Source of the DNA: Kutzneria viridogrisea
Lineage (GTDB): Bacteria > Actinomycetota > Actinomycetes > Mycobacteriales > Pseudonocardiaceae
DNA length: 64,000 nucleotides
Reading direction: 5' to 3'
Assembly: GCA_014138725.1 (NCBI GenBank)
Contig: JACJID010000006.1
Span: forward strand, 124,001 to 188,000
Of the stretch, positions 1 to 10,399 are shown piece after piece. The notes below the pieces were generated by a model that did no database searches, had not been told where the DNA came from, and saw only the letters and a list, made by a program, of their open reading frames with translations. Each line of letters opens with the position of its first letter. The stretch's first letter is position 1. The position numbers and the translations under genes were made by a program.

Positions 1-2
1 GC

Positions 3-860
3 GAGCTGATCACCACCGACGGGCAGCTGGAGTGGCGCGGGGTGCTGCTCGGCACGGCCAGCCCGTACCGGATGACCAAGCTGGAGGGCTGGCTGGACCT
101 GGCCGAGGTGCGGGGCCAGGACACGCCAAGACCCACGCACGGGCTGTTGCAGGGCTCCCAGCTGATGGGCAAACGGGTCGTCACGCTGACCTACCTGATC
201 AAAGGCGTGCCGGTGGAGTCCTTCGGTGCCGCCGTGGCCACCCTGCGGGCGATCACCGCACCGGCCGAGCGCCCGCTGGAGGAGCCGCTGGTGATTCGGC
301 TGGACGGCCAGTCCTGGCAGGTGAACGCGCGCTGCGTGCGGCGCTCGATCAACGTGGCGAAGTACTACTCGCTGGGCTACACCACCGGCTCGATCCAGTG
401 GCAGGCAACCGATCCCCGGCTGTACTCCACTGTGGAGTCCACCTCGGCGACCGGTCTGGCGGCCCCGCAGACCGACGGCCTGCCCTTCCCGCTGGTGTTC
501 CCGCTGGTGATGGGCACCGGACGGCAGGGCGGGGTGCTGCTCGCGCGCAACGCCGGGGACGTGGCGACCTGGCCGGTGCTGGTGGTCACCGGCCCGGTGC
601 TCGGCCCGGTGGTCACCAACCGGGACACCGGGCAGCGGCTGGTGTTCGACCCCGCCTTCCCCGTGGCGGCCGGGCAGCGGCTGGTGCTCGACACCGACAC
701 CAGGACCGTGCTGCTCAACGGGGCCAACCGCAACGACAGGCTGCTGACCCGCCAGTGGTTCCCGATCCCGGCGCACGGCTCGGTGCACATCGGGTTCGAG
801 GCGGGCGGCTTCGACCCGGCGGCCCGGCTCACCGCCCGCTGGCGGCACGCCACCATCTGA
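3..860 (+). CDS. Phage-type distal tail (Dit-like) protein, 5' end missing
   Basis: The frame is open from the first bases, so the start lies upstream of the window; 285 residues are visible. The N-terminal part (GVLLGTASPYR, then THGLLQGSQLMGKRVV) and the beta-rich remainder resemble siphovirus distal tail proteins that cap the tail tube and hold the tip. This is a family-level reading, not a recognised homologue. It is followed after 20 nt by a fibre-like gene on the same strand, which fits a tail-module order (tube end, then fibre, then minor tail). No integrase or lysis gene is visible. It could belong to a prophage, a prophage remnant or a domesticated tail locus. Confidence 0.6.
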   Translation, partial: ELITTDGQLEWRGVLLGTASPYRMTKLEGWLDLAEVRGQDTPRPTHGLLQGSQLMGKRVVTLTYLIKGVPVESFGAAVATLRAITAPAERPLEEPLVIRLDGQSWQVNARCVRRSINVAKYYSLGYTTGSIQWQATDPRLYSTVESTSATGLAAPQTDGLPFPLVFPLVMGTGRQGGVLLARNAGDVATWPVLVVTGPVLGPVVTNRDTGQRLVFDPAFPVAAGQRLVLDTDTRTVLLNGANRNDRLLTRQWFPIPAHGSVHIGFEAGGFDPAARLTARWRHATI

Positions 861-880
861 GAAGCACAGGGGGAGAGATC

Positions 881-2131
881 ATGGCTGAGCGCAACTCGTG
901 GGCTGTGTCGGACGCACCGAACGGGGTGATCACCACCGAGGACGCGCGGCTGGCGCTGTCCGCGCTGGCGCAGCCTGGCGCGGACCCGGTGAGCGCGCGG
1001 CAGGGCCTGCGCGCGGCGCCGGGCGACCCCGGCCGGGTCTCGGCCGCCGCCAAGCCGGACGCCACGGTGACCGTGCAGCCCTTCCAGATGTTCATGCAGT
1101 CCAAGCGGGGGCTCGGCAACTACGTGCAGACCCTGGACCGGGCCAAGACCCTGGACCTGATCACCGACCACCCGGCGGACTCGAAGAACCCGCGCATCGA
1201 CCTGATCATCGCCCAGCAGACCGACAAGTTCTACGGGGACACCGTCAACGGCTTCCTGGTGACCCAGGTGGTCGGCACCGCCTCGGGTACCCCGAACCCG
1301 CCGACGGTGCCCGGTCCCGGGGACTACCTGGAACTGGCCCGCGTGCGGATCCCGGCCAGTGCCAAGGAGATCACCGCGGACATGATCGAGGACCGCAGGC
1401 AGGGTTCGGTGGTGGGACTGGGCGGGGTGGTGCCGCTGCGCGGGGTCGCCGAGCGCGCCCAGCTGACCGCCTACCCCGGACTGACCGCGTACCGGGCCGA
1501 CCGCGGCTGGCTGGAGGTCAGCGACGGCACGGCGTGGCGGGTGCCCGGTGTGCCGGTCTGCGCCTCCCCGAACGAGCTGTCCACGATCAGCAGTCCGTAC
1601 CAGGGCCAACTGGTGGCCAGCATCCAGGACGGCCTGCTCTACCAATGGGACGGCGCGAAGTGGGTGGGTGTCGCCGGGGGCGTGGGCGGCATGCGGCACG
1701 AGGCCCGCTACGAGGTACGCGCGGGCCAGGAGCAGAACTTCCCGCAGAACCTGGACACCAGGATCAAGTTCCCCACCGCGACCTACACCAGCCCGGACGT
1801 GAGCCCGTCCAGCGACAACAGCGTGTTCACCCTGAACCGGGCCGGGCTGTGGAGCATCTCGGTGAGCCTGCGCATCAACGCCCCCGGCGGGGACGGCTTC
1901 TACGAGGTCTACGTGGCCATCACCGACGGTGCCAACCTCGGGATGCGCTACGCCAACCAGCACGATGACCGCAGGGCGGTCGTGCCCGGCTCGATCAGTT
2001 GCGCCACCGAGTACCGCTTCACCGCCGGTGACACGGTCAGCGTCATCCTGTGGACCTCGGCGGCGCAGAACCGCAACACCCAGGCGTGGACCAGCCTCAA
2101 CAACATCACCCTGACCTGGTTGAGGTCCTGA
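881..2131 (+). CDS. Phage-like tail fibre protein with C-terminal jelly-roll domain
   Basis: A 416-residue protein. The ATG at 881 follows a strong GGGGGAG ribosome site. The N-terminal half (about residues 1-200) resembles actinophage tail proteins, with a conserved-looking stretch around DLIIAQQTDKFYGD. The last roughly 140 residues, from about MRHEARYEV onwards, alternate beta strands and aromatic residues in the manner of C1q/TNF-like jelly-roll receptor-binding domains (NRAGLWSISVSLRI near the centre). The order, directly after the Dit-like gene and 1 nt before a large minor tail gene, supports an adhesin at the tail tip. The target is unknown. The longer open frame upstream of 881 is only a shadow of the Dit-like gene. 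Confidence 0.65.
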   Translation: MAERNSWAVSDAPNGVITTEDARLALSALAQPGADPVSARQGLRAAPGDPGRVSAAAKPDATVTVQPFQMFMQSKRGLGNYVQTLDRAKTLDLITDHPADSKNPRIDLIIAQQTDKFYGDTVNGFLVTQVVGTASGTPNPPTVPGPGDYLELARVRIPASAKEITADMIEDRRQGSVVGLGGVVPLRGVAERAQLTAYPGLTAYRADRGWLEVSDGTAWRVPGVPVCASPNELSTISSPYQGQLVASIQDGLLYQWDGAKWVGVAGGVGGMRHEARYEVRAGQEQNFPQNLDTRIKFPTATYTSPDVSPSSDNSVFTLNRAGLWSISVSLRINAPGGDGFYEVYVAITDGANLGMRYANQHDDRRAVVPGSISCATEYRFTAGDTVSVILWTSAAQNRNTQAWTSLNNITLTWLRS

Positions 2132-2132
2132 G

Positions 2133-3269
2133 GTGGCCTACACGTACCTGTTCTCCGACCTGGTCACCAACCAGACCCTGGCCGAGCTCCCGCTCACCTC
2201 GGTGCGGTTCGGCAAGAAACTCTGTGGCACAGGGCAGCTTTCGGCCACGCTCTCGCTGGGCGACCCGAGGGTGCAGGCCGCCGACCCGTACGACCTGAGC
2301 ACGCCCGCGCGGCGGGTGGTCTACGTGCTGCGCGAGGACGAGCCGGTGTGGGGCGGGCTGGTCTGGACCCGCAGGTACGACTCCGCCACCGGCCGGATCT
2401 CCTTGGGCTGCGGGGACTTCTGGTCCTACTACGACCACCGCAAGGTGTTGCCGGTGCTGCCCGAGCAGGCGTATCACGACCCGACCCGCGTGGCCAGGCT
2501 GGACCCGGTGCGCTTCGAGGAGATGGACCAGAACGACATCGCGCGCGGCCTGCTCGCGGTGGCCGCCCGGCACCAGGGCGGGGACATCGGGGTGCGCGCG
2601 GACCCGGACAGCCTGTCCGGGATCCGGCGCAGCCGGGCCTACTTCGCCTACCAGAACGTCAGCGTCGGGGACGCGCTGCGCAAGCTCTCGCAGATCCAGG
2701 ACGGACCGGACATGATGTTCGACGTCGGGCCGCTGGACGCGGGCGGCAGGCCGAGCCGGGTGCTGCGGCTGGGCACGCCGCGGCTGGGCCAGCAGGGCAC
2801 CGCGCACGTGTGGGAGTTCGGCGGCAACCTGATCGGCTACACCTGGCCCTCCGACGGCACACGCATGGCCGCCCGGATCTTCGCCGACGGGGACGGTACC
2901 GAGCGGGCAACGCTGATCGCGGTGGCCGAGGACCGGGACCGGTACCGGGACGGCTGGGCCTTGCTGGAGGGTGAACGCGGTTACACCGGGGTGAGAGATC
3001 CCGCCGAACTCCAGGCGCACGCCGCCGCCGACCAGCGGGCCGCGCGGCTGCCGGTGGCCCTGCCCACCCTGCTGGTGCACGGTGGGCTGCCGCCGGGCGT
3101 CGCCGAGATCGGCATGGGCGACGACGCGCGGGTGATCGTCGAGGACCTGTTCCACACCGGCGGGCTGGACACCCGGATGCGGGTGGTCGGCCTGGACGTG
3201 GCCGTGGGCGACCACGGGGACGACACCGTCACGCTCACCGTGAACCCGCTGATCGAGGACGCCGTCTGA
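2133..3269 (+). CDS. Phage minor tail protein (Gp37-like)
   Basis: A 378-residue protein. The GTG at 2133 lies 1 nt after the stop of the fibre gene, indicating translational coupling. The N-terminal motif YTYLFSDLVTNQTLAELPL, with WGGLVWTRRYD near residue 75, is typical of the Gp37-like baseplate or tail-tip proteins of siphoviruses and actinophages. These form the hub or the fibre attachment around the tail tip. The protein ends with an in-frame TGATG overlap into the next gene, so the four tail genes look like one transcript. The assignment is to family level; the exact position in a particle is inferred. Confidence 0.65.
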   Translation: MAYTYLFSDLVTNQTLAELPLTSVRFGKKLCGTGQLSATLSLGDPRVQAADPYDLSTPARRVVYVLREDEPVWGGLVWTRRYDSATGRISLGCGDFWSYYDHRKVLPVLPEQAYHDPTRVARLDPVRFEEMDQNDIARGLLAVAARHQGGDIGVRADPDSLSGIRRSRAYFAYQNVSVGDALRKLSQIQDGPDMMFDVGPLDAGGRPSRVLRLGTPRLGQQGTAHVWEFGGNLIGYTWPSDGTRMAARIFADGDGTERATLIAVAEDRDRYRDGWALLEGERGYTGVRDPAELQAHAAADQRAARLPVALPTLLVHGGLPPGVAEIGMGDDARVIVEDLFHTGGLDTRMRVVGLDVAVGDHGDDTVTLTVNPLIEDAV

Positions 3270-3721
3270 TGGGACTGACCAACCTGCCGAGCAACCTGCT
3301 CGACCAGATCACCCAGCTGCGCGCCGAACTCGCCGAGCTGCGCAAGCGACCGGCCGCCGTGCCGCCGCCGGTGCAGTTCAGCCCGGTGCGCGCCCAGGAT
3401 CTGCCGGTGGTCACCGCCGCCGAGTTCGAGACGGTCTGGGCCGCCCGGCTGACCGTGCTGTGCCCGCTGCTCACCCTGGACACCCTCGACGGCTGCGAGG
3501 CGGGCACCTCGGGTGAGGGCCAGATCCTGATCACCGACGAGAGCACCGGGCAGGGCGCCGTGGTGGCGTCCTGGGCCTGCGCGCCGGGCCTGGTGCGCAC
3601 CTCCCGCGGGCCGTACGCGCTGACCGGTACCCGGCTCGTGGTCGCCGTGCGGTACCGGCGTACCTCGGGCACCGGCTCGGTGCGCGCAGCGGTCACCGAC
3701 TCCGCGCAGCAGAGGGGTTGA
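3269..3721 (+). CDS. Small tail-cassette protein with N-terminal coiled coil
   Basis: A 150-residue protein. The ATG overlaps the previous stop (TGATG). Residues 1-30 form a short heptad-like helix (ITQLRAELAELRKRP), followed by a proline-rich hinge and a beta-rich domain. No family is recognised. Its place as last structural gene of the tail cassette suggests a trimeric tail-tip or fibre-associated protein, but nothing in the sequence proves this. The next gene starts 5 nt after its stop. Confidence 0.55.
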   Translation: MGLTNLPSNLLDQITQLRAELAELRKRPAAVPPPVQFSPVRAQDLPVVTAAEFETVWAARLTVLCPLLTLDTLDGCEAGTSGEGQILITDESTGQGAVVASWACAPGLVRTSRGPYALTGTRLVVAVRYRRTSGTGSVRAAVTDSAQQRG

Positions 3722-3726
3722 CCGAG

Positions 3727-4086
3727 ATGAGACTGAGGATCCTCGCGGTGGCCGGGCTCGTCACCGCGACGGCGCTGGTGCCGGGCGTGGTCCAGGCCCG
3801 CACACAAGGGCCCGCCGAGGTGCCCTGCGGGACCTCCGCCGACGTGGACGGGGCGGGCGGCTGGTGGCTGTACTGGCGCAACTGCTGGGGTGACGGCGGG
3901 CGCCCGGTGGCCCCGGTCTGGTCCAACGGCAAGGGCAACGTCTACGTCAACGTGCGCACCTCGAACGGCACGAACCTGTGCAAGTTCATCCCGCCGGGCC
4001 AGTTCGACTCCTGGCACATCGTCAGGGCCGAGCTGCCGCCCGAGGACACGAACTACACCGGGGTGGTGTTCTGCCTGACCTCCTGA
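3727..4086 (+). CDS. Small secreted cysteine protein at the end of the tail cassette
   Basis: A 119-residue protein. The ATG at 3727 is preferred because GAGGGG sits 9 nt upstream; a TTG at 3718 would overlap the previous stop. Residues 1-24 form a signal peptide (basic start, hydrophobic core, cut near VQARTQG). The mature domain has four cysteines (PCGTS, NCWG, LCKF, FCLT) that could form two disulfides, and is rich in Trp and Gly. No family is recognised. A Sec-exported protein is odd as the last gene of a tail cassette; it could be an immunity, lysis-accessory or unrelated host gene. A 17-bp stem terminator follows directly. Confidence 0.6.
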   Translation: MRLRILAVAGLVTATALVPGVVQARTQGPAEVPCGTSADVDGAGGWWLYWRNCWGDGGRPVAPVWSNGKGNVYVNVRTSNGTNLCKFIPPGQFDSWHIVRAELPPEDTNYTGVVFCLTS

Positions 4087-4087
4087 C

Positions 4088-4125
4088 GGGTGCGGCGCCG
4101 ACACAGGCGTGTCGGCGCCGCACCC
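4088..4125. terminator. Bidirectional hairpin between tail cassette and hppD
   Basis: A perfect 17-bp stem (4088-4104 with 4109-4125) and a 4-nt AGGC loop, without a T-tract. It sits between convergent genes and can serve both. Confidence 0.75.
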
Positions 4126-4131
4126 GCTGCC

Positions 4132-5982
<1,851 letters not shown>

Positions 5983-6471
5983 TCAGCCGTTGTAGGGCAC
6001 GGCCTTGATCAGGGTCACCTTCATGACCTTGCCGTTGGGCAGCTCGTACTCGCGGGTCTCGCCCTCACGCGCGCCCAGCAGGGCCTTGCCGATCGGCGAG
6101 GCGGGGGAGAACACGTCCAGCGGGCCCTCGGCGCCCTCTTCGCGGGTGGCCAGCAGGAACTGCTCGGTGTCGGTGTCACCCTCGTAACGCACCGTGAGCA
6201 CCTTGCCCGCCGCGGCGGTGCCGTCGTTGGCGGGGGCCTCGCCCACCTTGGCCGCGCGCAGCAGCTCCTGGAGCTGGCGGATGCGGGCCTCCTGCTTGCC
6301 CTGCTCCTCGCGGGCGGCGTGGTAGCCGCCGTTCTCCTTGAGGTCGCCCTCCTCGCGCCGGGCGTTGATCTCCGCTGCCATGACCGGGCGGTTGGCGATC
6401 AGCTCGTCAAGCTCCTGCTTGAGCCGGTCGTAGGATTCCTGGGTCAGCCAGGTCACCTGGGTCTCCGTCAC
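5983..6471 (-). CDS. greA: Transcription elongation factor GreA
   Basis: A 162-residue factor that rescues backtracked RNA polymerase by stimulating transcript cleavage. The N-terminal coiled coil carries the acidic tip ([13 protein letters not shown]) and the C-terminal FKBP-like domain contains [14 protein letters not shown]. The start at GTG 6471 (VTETQVTW) matches the M. tuberculosis GreA N-terminus; GTG 6477 is the alternative, nearer the AGGAG at 6482-6486. Gene order with DUF4307 and mca is that of Rv1080c-Rv1082. A T-tract terminator separates it from the upstream DUF4307 gene, so it probably has its own promoter. Confidence 0.97.
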   Translation of the reverse strand: MTETQVTWLTQESYDRLKQELDELIANRPVMAAEINARREEGDLKENGGYHAAREEQGKQEARIRQLQELLRAAKVGEAPANDGTAAAGKVLTVRYEGDTDTEQFLLATREEGAEGPLDVFSPASPIGKALLGAREGETREYELPNGKVMKVTLIKAVPYNG

Positions 6472-6573
6472 GGTCACCAACTCCTCGTCGTACTCTCCAA
6501 GTCGACGTGCTCGCACGCCGACTCCGGAACGCAAGCGCGCCCCGGCGGATTCCGAGCCGTGAGGCCCGGAACG

Positions 6574-6603
6574 GAAAAACACGGCCCGACGAAAGGGGCC
6601 GTG
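6574..6603 (-). terminator. Intrinsic terminator after the DUF4307 gene
   Basis: On the minus strand, CACGGCCC pairs with GGGCCGTG (8 bp, 8-nt loop) and is followed by TTTTT. This is one of the few hairpins in the window with a true T-tract. Confidence 0.75.
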
Positions 6604-6694
6604 CTGTCGGACGATGATAACACGACGGCAACGCTGAGTGCGGGCCTTTTGGCTGGTCGACAGCTCGTAGCGGGCTGGTTCACCCGCTTGGCCG

Positions 6695-7120
6695 CTAGGG
6701 GGCCACCAGATACGCGGGCACCTGATAACTGCACCCGAACACCTCACCGCTGACTGCGCGTTTCGAGGTGTGCAGCACCGTCGTGACCGTCACCGAGGTG
6801 CCGCCGGGCGCGATGTAGACCTCGCGGCGACCGCTCTCGTCCCCGTCCGCGGAGCGGGCGCGCACGATGCAGTCGGCGGGCTTGGCCGGGTCGTCGCGGC
6901 GCACCGAGAAGCTGATCCGCACCGACCCGTCGTCGATGACCTGGCGGTCGACGCCCTCGGTCTCGATCGGCTGGGTGCCCAGGTTCTGGTAGCCGATCAC
7001 GGCCACCACGAGGCCGAGCGCGACGAACAGTGCGAGGCCCGCCCAGCGCAGCCAACGGGGTGCGGGTGGCTTGGCCCGCGAGCCGTAGCGGTCGGCGGGC
7101 AGTTGGCGCTGAGTGACCAC
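6695..7120 (-). CDS. DUF4307 membrane-anchored protein (Rv1081c-like)
   Basis: A 141-residue protein with a cytoplasmic basic N-terminus, one transmembrane helix (about residues 24-46, [17 protein letters not shown]) and an extracytoplasmic beta-rich domain with two cysteines. DUF4307 proteins are conserved in Actinobacteria and of unknown function. The start is GTG 7120, 5 nt after GGAGGAGG; GTG 7123 is too close. It is divergent from mca, as in mycobacteria. Confidence 0.85.
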   Translation of the reverse strand: MVTQRQLPADRYGSRAKPPAPRWLRWAGLALFVALGLVVAVIGYQNLGTQPIETEGVDRQVIDDGSVRISFSVRRDDPAKPADCIVRARSADGDESGRREVYIAPGGTSVTVTTVLHTSKRAVSGEVFGCSYQVPAYLVAP

Positions 7121-7252
7121 CACCGCCTCCTCCCGGACTTGTCGGACCCCTCGGGAACAATGGGGTGCGACGACAGGTTGATTATCTCCGGGCCCGGTGG
7201 GTGTGCCGGTCCGGGGGTAGGAAGAGCACGGGACGAGGGGACTTTCGCGACC

Positions 7253-8134
7253 ATGGCCGAGAAGCTGCGCCTGATGGCAGTGCACGCGCACCCCGACGAC
7301 GAGTCGAGCAAGGGTGCCGCGACGATGGCCCGCTACGTGGCCGAGGGCCACGAGGTGATGGTGGTCAGCTGCACCGGGGGCGAGCGCGGGGACGTGCTCA
7401 ACCCCGCGCTGGACAGGCCGGAGGTGCTGGCGAACCTCAGTGAGCTGCGCAAGCAGGAGATGGCCAACGCCGCGGCCATCCTGGGCGTGAGCCACCGCTG
7501 GCTGGGCTTCGTGGACTCGGGCCTGCCCGAGGGCGACCCGCTGCCCCCGCTGCCCGAGGGCTGCTTCGCGCTGGTGCCGCTGGAGGAGTCCGCCGAGGCG
7601 CTGGTGCGGGTGATCCGCGAGTTCCGCCCGCACGTCATCACCACCTACGACGAGAACGGCGGTTACCCGCACCCGGACCACATCCGCTGCCACGAGGTGT
7701 CCGTGGCCGCCTTCGACGCGGCCGGTGACCCGGACCGCTTCCCCGGGCAGGGCGAGCCCTGGCAGCCGCTGAAGCTGTACTACTCGCACGGCTTCTCCCG
7801 GGCCAAGCTGATCGCCTTCCACGAGGCGATGCTGGCCAGGGGCCTGGAGTCGCCCTACGAGGAGTGGCTGAAGAACTGGAAGGACGACCGCCCCGACGTG
7901 ATGGAGCGGGTCACCACCCAGGTCGAGTGCGCGGACTACTTCGACGTGGCCAAGGAGGCCCTGCGGGCGCACGCCACGCAGATCGATCCCGAGAGCCGCT
8001 GGTTCGCCGTACCCTTGGAGCTGCAGCGCGAGGTGTGGCCGACCGAGGAGTACGAGCTGGTGCGCTCCCTGGTGGACACCACGCTGCCTGAAGACGATCT
8101 GTTCGCCGGAGTACGAGAGAAGGTGCGCGTGTGA
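7253..8134 (+). CDS. mca: Mycothiol S-conjugate amidase
   Basis: A 293-residue zinc amidase that cleaves mycothiol-toxin conjugates to a mercapturic acid and GlcN-inositol. The zinc and catalytic motif AHPDDESS is at residues 12-19 and the second metal-site motif is [11 protein letters not shown]. The length is close to that of M. tuberculosis Mca, and the divergence from DUF4307 and overlap with a small membrane protein gene reproduce Rv1082-Rv1083. The close relative MshB has the same HPDD fold, but the genome context points to Mca. This gene is the main evidence that the host makes mycothiol. Confidence 0.95.
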   Translation: MAEKLRLMAVHAHPDDESSKGAATMARYVAEGHEVMVVSCTGGERGDVLNPALDRPEVLANLSELRKQEMANAAAILGVSHRWLGFVDSGLPEGDPLPPLPEGCFALVPLEESAEALVRVIREFRPHVITTYDENGGYPHPDHIRCHEVSVAAFDAAGDPDRFPGQGEPWQPLKLYYSHGFSRAKLIAFHEAMLARGLESPYEEWLKNWKDDRPDVMERVTTQVECADYFDVAKEALRAHATQIDPESRWFAVPLELQREVWPTEEYELVRSLVDTTLPEDDLFAGVREKVRV

Positions 8135-8385
8135 CCGGACTGCCAGGGCTACCTGGCCCGGTGGTGGGTGTTCCCGTGGTCATCGCCGCAGGTCAGGGCG
8201 GTGACTCCGGGGGACAGGGGGAGGATTTCGGCAAGTCCACCCCGGTCGGGTTCGTGATCCTGCTGCTGTTCTTCGTGGCGGTGGCCTTCCTGGTCCGCTC
8301 GATGACCAAGCACCTCAAGCGGGTACCCGCGAGCTTCGACCAGCCCGAGCAGGACGCCGCACCGAAACCCACTGCCGAGGGCTAG
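8131..8385 (+). CDS. Small single-pass membrane protein (Rv1083-like)
   Basis: An 84-residue protein starting with GTG in a GTGA overlap with the mca stop. A Gly-rich N-terminus is followed by one transmembrane helix ([18 protein letters not shown], about residues 40-58) and a charged tail. Its position after mca is the same as Rv1083. The function is unknown. Confidence 0.8.
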   Translation: MTGLPGLPGPVVGVPVVIAAGQGGDSGGQGEDFGKSTPVGFVILLLFFVAVAFLVRSMTKHLKRVPASFDQPEQDAAPKPTAEG

Positions 8386-8993
8386 TGGCCGACGAGGAGT
8401 TCACCAGGCTCTACGGGCCCTGGGAGGTGGTCGACCCCGTCGCTGCCGCGGCACTGTGCGAGGGCATGGACGCGCCCTGGTGGGTTGCCGGGGGCTGGGC
8501 CATCGAGGCGTACGCAGCCGTGCAACGTGAGCACGGCGACATCGACCTGGGCGTGTTCCGCCGCGACCTGCCCACGGTGCTGGAGCACTTCACCCGCACG
8601 CACCACGTGTGGGCGGCCGGGTCGGGTGCGCTCCAGCCGATCACCAAGCCGGAGGAGCTGCCCAGCTGGGCCACCCAGCTGTGGATCCGCGAGCACGCGG
8701 GCGGACCCTGGCTGCTGGATCTGCTGCTGACCGAGGACCGCGAGGGGGACTGGGTGTGCCGCCGCGACCCCACGGTGGTGCTGCCGCTGGACGAGGCGAC
8801 CTGGGTCTCCGGCGGGATCCGCTACCTGCGGCCCGAGTTCGTGCTGCTGTTCAAGGCCAAGCGCGCGCAGCCCCATGACGAGGCCGACCTGTCCGCCACC
8901 ATGCCCTGGCTGGACGCCGCGGGGCGGCACCGCTGCGTGGACCTAATCGGCCGTGTGCACCCCGGCCACCCCTGGCTCGACATGCTCAGCTAA
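8385..8993 (+). CDS. Nucleotidyltransferase-fold protein (aminoglycoside adenylyltransferase-like)
   Basis: A 202-residue protein whose GTG overlaps the previous stop (TAGTG). The motif GGWAIEAYAAVQREHGDID matches the GG...DxD active-site pattern of the pol-beta nucleotidyltransferase superfamily, closest in style to ANT(2'')-like proteins. The substrate is unknown and resistance should not be assumed. It is translationally coupled to the mca operon, yet lies outside the mycobacterial gene order, so it appears to be the left edge of an insert. The 21-bp repeat array begins 5 nt after its stop. Confidence 0.7.
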   Translation: MADEEFTRLYGPWEVVDPVAAAALCEGMDAPWWVAGGWAIEAYAAVQREHGDIDLGVFRRDLPTVLEHFTRTHHVWAAGSGALQPITKPEELPSWATQLWIREHAGGPWLLDLLLTEDREGDWVCRRDPTVVLPLDEATWVSGGIRYLRPEFVLLFKAKRAQPHDEADLSATMPWLDAAGRHRCVDLIGRVHPGHPWLDMLS

Positions 8994-8997
8994 CCCC

Positions 8998-9686
8998 GAG
9001 TCCCGCCCAGAGGCACGCGAGTCCCGCTCCGGTGCAGGCGAACCCCGTCCTGTCGCGTGTGAGTCCCGCTCCGGTGCAGGTGAGTCCCGTCCTGGCGAGC
9101 GCGAGTCCCGTTCTGCCGCGTGTGAGTCCCGCTGTGGCATAGGTGGGGCCCGTTCTGGCGCGCGAGTTCCGTTCTGCCGCGTGCGAGTCCCGCTCAGAGG
9201 CGTGCGAGTTCCGCCGTGTCGCGTGCGAGTTCCGCCCTGGCGTAGGCGGGGCCCGCCCAGGTGCGCGAGTCCCGTCCTGGCGAGCGCGAACCTCGGCCAG
9301 GTGCAGGTGAGTCCCGTTCTGCCGCAGGCGAGTTCCGCCCAGATGCAGGCGAGTCTCGTCCTGGTGTGCGTGAGTCCCGCTCCGGTGCAGGCGAGTCCCG
9401 TCCTAGCGTGCGCGAGTTCCGCCCAGGTGCGGGCGAACCCCGTCCTGGCGAGCGCGGGTCCCGTCGTGTCGTGCGCGAGTCCCGCCGGGGCGCAGGTGAG
9501 TCCCGCCCAGGTACTGGCCAGTTCCGTTCTGCCGCAGGCGAGTCCCGCTCCGTGCAGGCGAGTCCCGCCCAGGTGTAAGCGAGTCCCGTCCTAGCGAGCG
9601 CGAGTCCCACCCAGGTGCAGGCGAACCCCGCCCAGGTGCAGGCGAGTCCCGCCGTGAGCCTGGCCGGGTCCCGTCAAGTGCCGCCG
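8998..9686. repeat. Tandem array of 32 degenerate 21-bp repeats (GAGTCCCG minisatellite)
   Basis: Reading from 8998, 32 consecutive units fill 667 bp, plus a degenerate 33rd. Twenty-nine units are exactly 21 nt, two are 19 nt and one is 20 nt. Each begins with GAGTCCCG or a one- to three-base variant and ends in one of a few alternating tails (GGTGCAGGC, TGGCGAGCGC, TGCCGCGTGC). The 19- and 20-nt units break any heptad reading frame, so the open frames on both strands are an artefact of GC richness. The array fills the gap between two convergent genes and there is no other gene from 8994 to 9706. It is not CRISPR-like, as there are no unique spacers. Confidence 0.93.
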
Positions 9687-9706
9687 TGTTCACCTGGTGC
9701 GTGGGC

Positions 9707-10396
9707 TCACAACTCGCCCAGTGCGGAGCGGCGGCGCACGGAGATCAGCCAGCGCTCCACGGCCCCGGCGTCAGGGACGACGGGCAGCGGGGAGCGCAGG
9801 ACGGCGCTGGCGGTGCGGTCGCGCAGGTCCTCGACCCAGCTCAGCACGTCCTTCCACGGCACATCACCCTCCTTGACCGCCAGCAACTGCTCCCGGTGCG
9901 CGCCGACCGCGAGCACGAGTTCGCCGGTGCTCAGCAGTCGCTCGCACATCGTCAGCATGCGCAGCACGTGCATGACCTGCTTCCAGCGCGGTGTGCCGCC
10001 ACTGGCCATCGCGGCCGAGGCCCTGGCGAACTGCTGTGCGGTGGCCCGCCGGAAGCTGTCGGCCGCCCGCTGGGAGAGCAGCGCGGGCAGCAGGGCGCGC
10101 AGTTCCTTGCCCAGCGGGGTGCTCACCTGCACCAGGGGCGAGGCGAGCACCTCCAGCACGGTGGGGTTCGCCTTGATCGCCAGCGCGCAGAAGTGTTCGA
10201 CCTCCCAGTTGAGGCGTTCGACCCCAGGGCCGTCCACACTGGACGGTGGTTTGTCGAAGCCCCAGAAAAGTTCGGTCGGCGGCACGTACACGCCTCGAAT
10301 GTCCACATCGGACTCCTCGGTGTGCAGGCCGTACGCGCGCGAGCCGACGACAACCGAGAGCACGGTGTGCTCGCTCACCAACTCGTGTTCCTGCAC
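9707..10396 (-). CDS. rlaP: RNA-repair-associated pol-beta nucleotidyltransferase (RlaP-like)
   Basis: A 229-residue protein. Near the N-terminus GSRAYGLHTEESDVDIRGVY is the GS...DxD active site of the PF10127-type nucleotidyltransferases named RlaP (RNA-ligase-associated Pol-beta). The GTG at 10396 lies 3 nt after the pnkp stop, so it is the third gene of the hen1-pnkp-rlaP operon. It is predicted to add or remove nucleotides on damaged RNA ends before ligation; that role is inferred from family and context. Its stop faces the 21-bp repeat array. Confidence 0.8.
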   Translation of the reverse strand: MQEHELVSEHTVLSVVVGSRAYGLHTEESDVDIRGVYVPPTELFWGFDKPPSSVDGPGVERLNWEVEHFCALAIKANPTVLEVLASPLVQVSTPLGKELRALLPALLSQRAADSFRRATAQQFARASAAMASGGTPRWKQVMHVLRMLTMCERLLSTGELVLAVGAHREQLLAVKEGDVPWKDVLSWVEDLRDRTASAVLRSPLPVVPDAGAVERWLISVRRRSALGEL

Positions 10397-10399
10397 TTG

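Noticed and set aside
377-1963. 528-codon open frame on the minus strand over the tail genes
   Set aside because: It is antisense to well-coupled tail genes with normal codon use; long antisense frames are expected at this GC content.
8385-8993. Aminoglycoside resistance gene
   Set aside because: Only the general nucleotidyltransferase motif is clear; this fold covers many substrates and the context gives no resistance link.
8998-9664. Heptapeptide-repeat protein (ESRSGAG-like on plus, RDSPAPG-like on minus) or CRISPR array
   Set aside because: Units of 19 and 20 nt shift the frame three times, no start/ribosome site fits, and there are no unique spacers between repeats.
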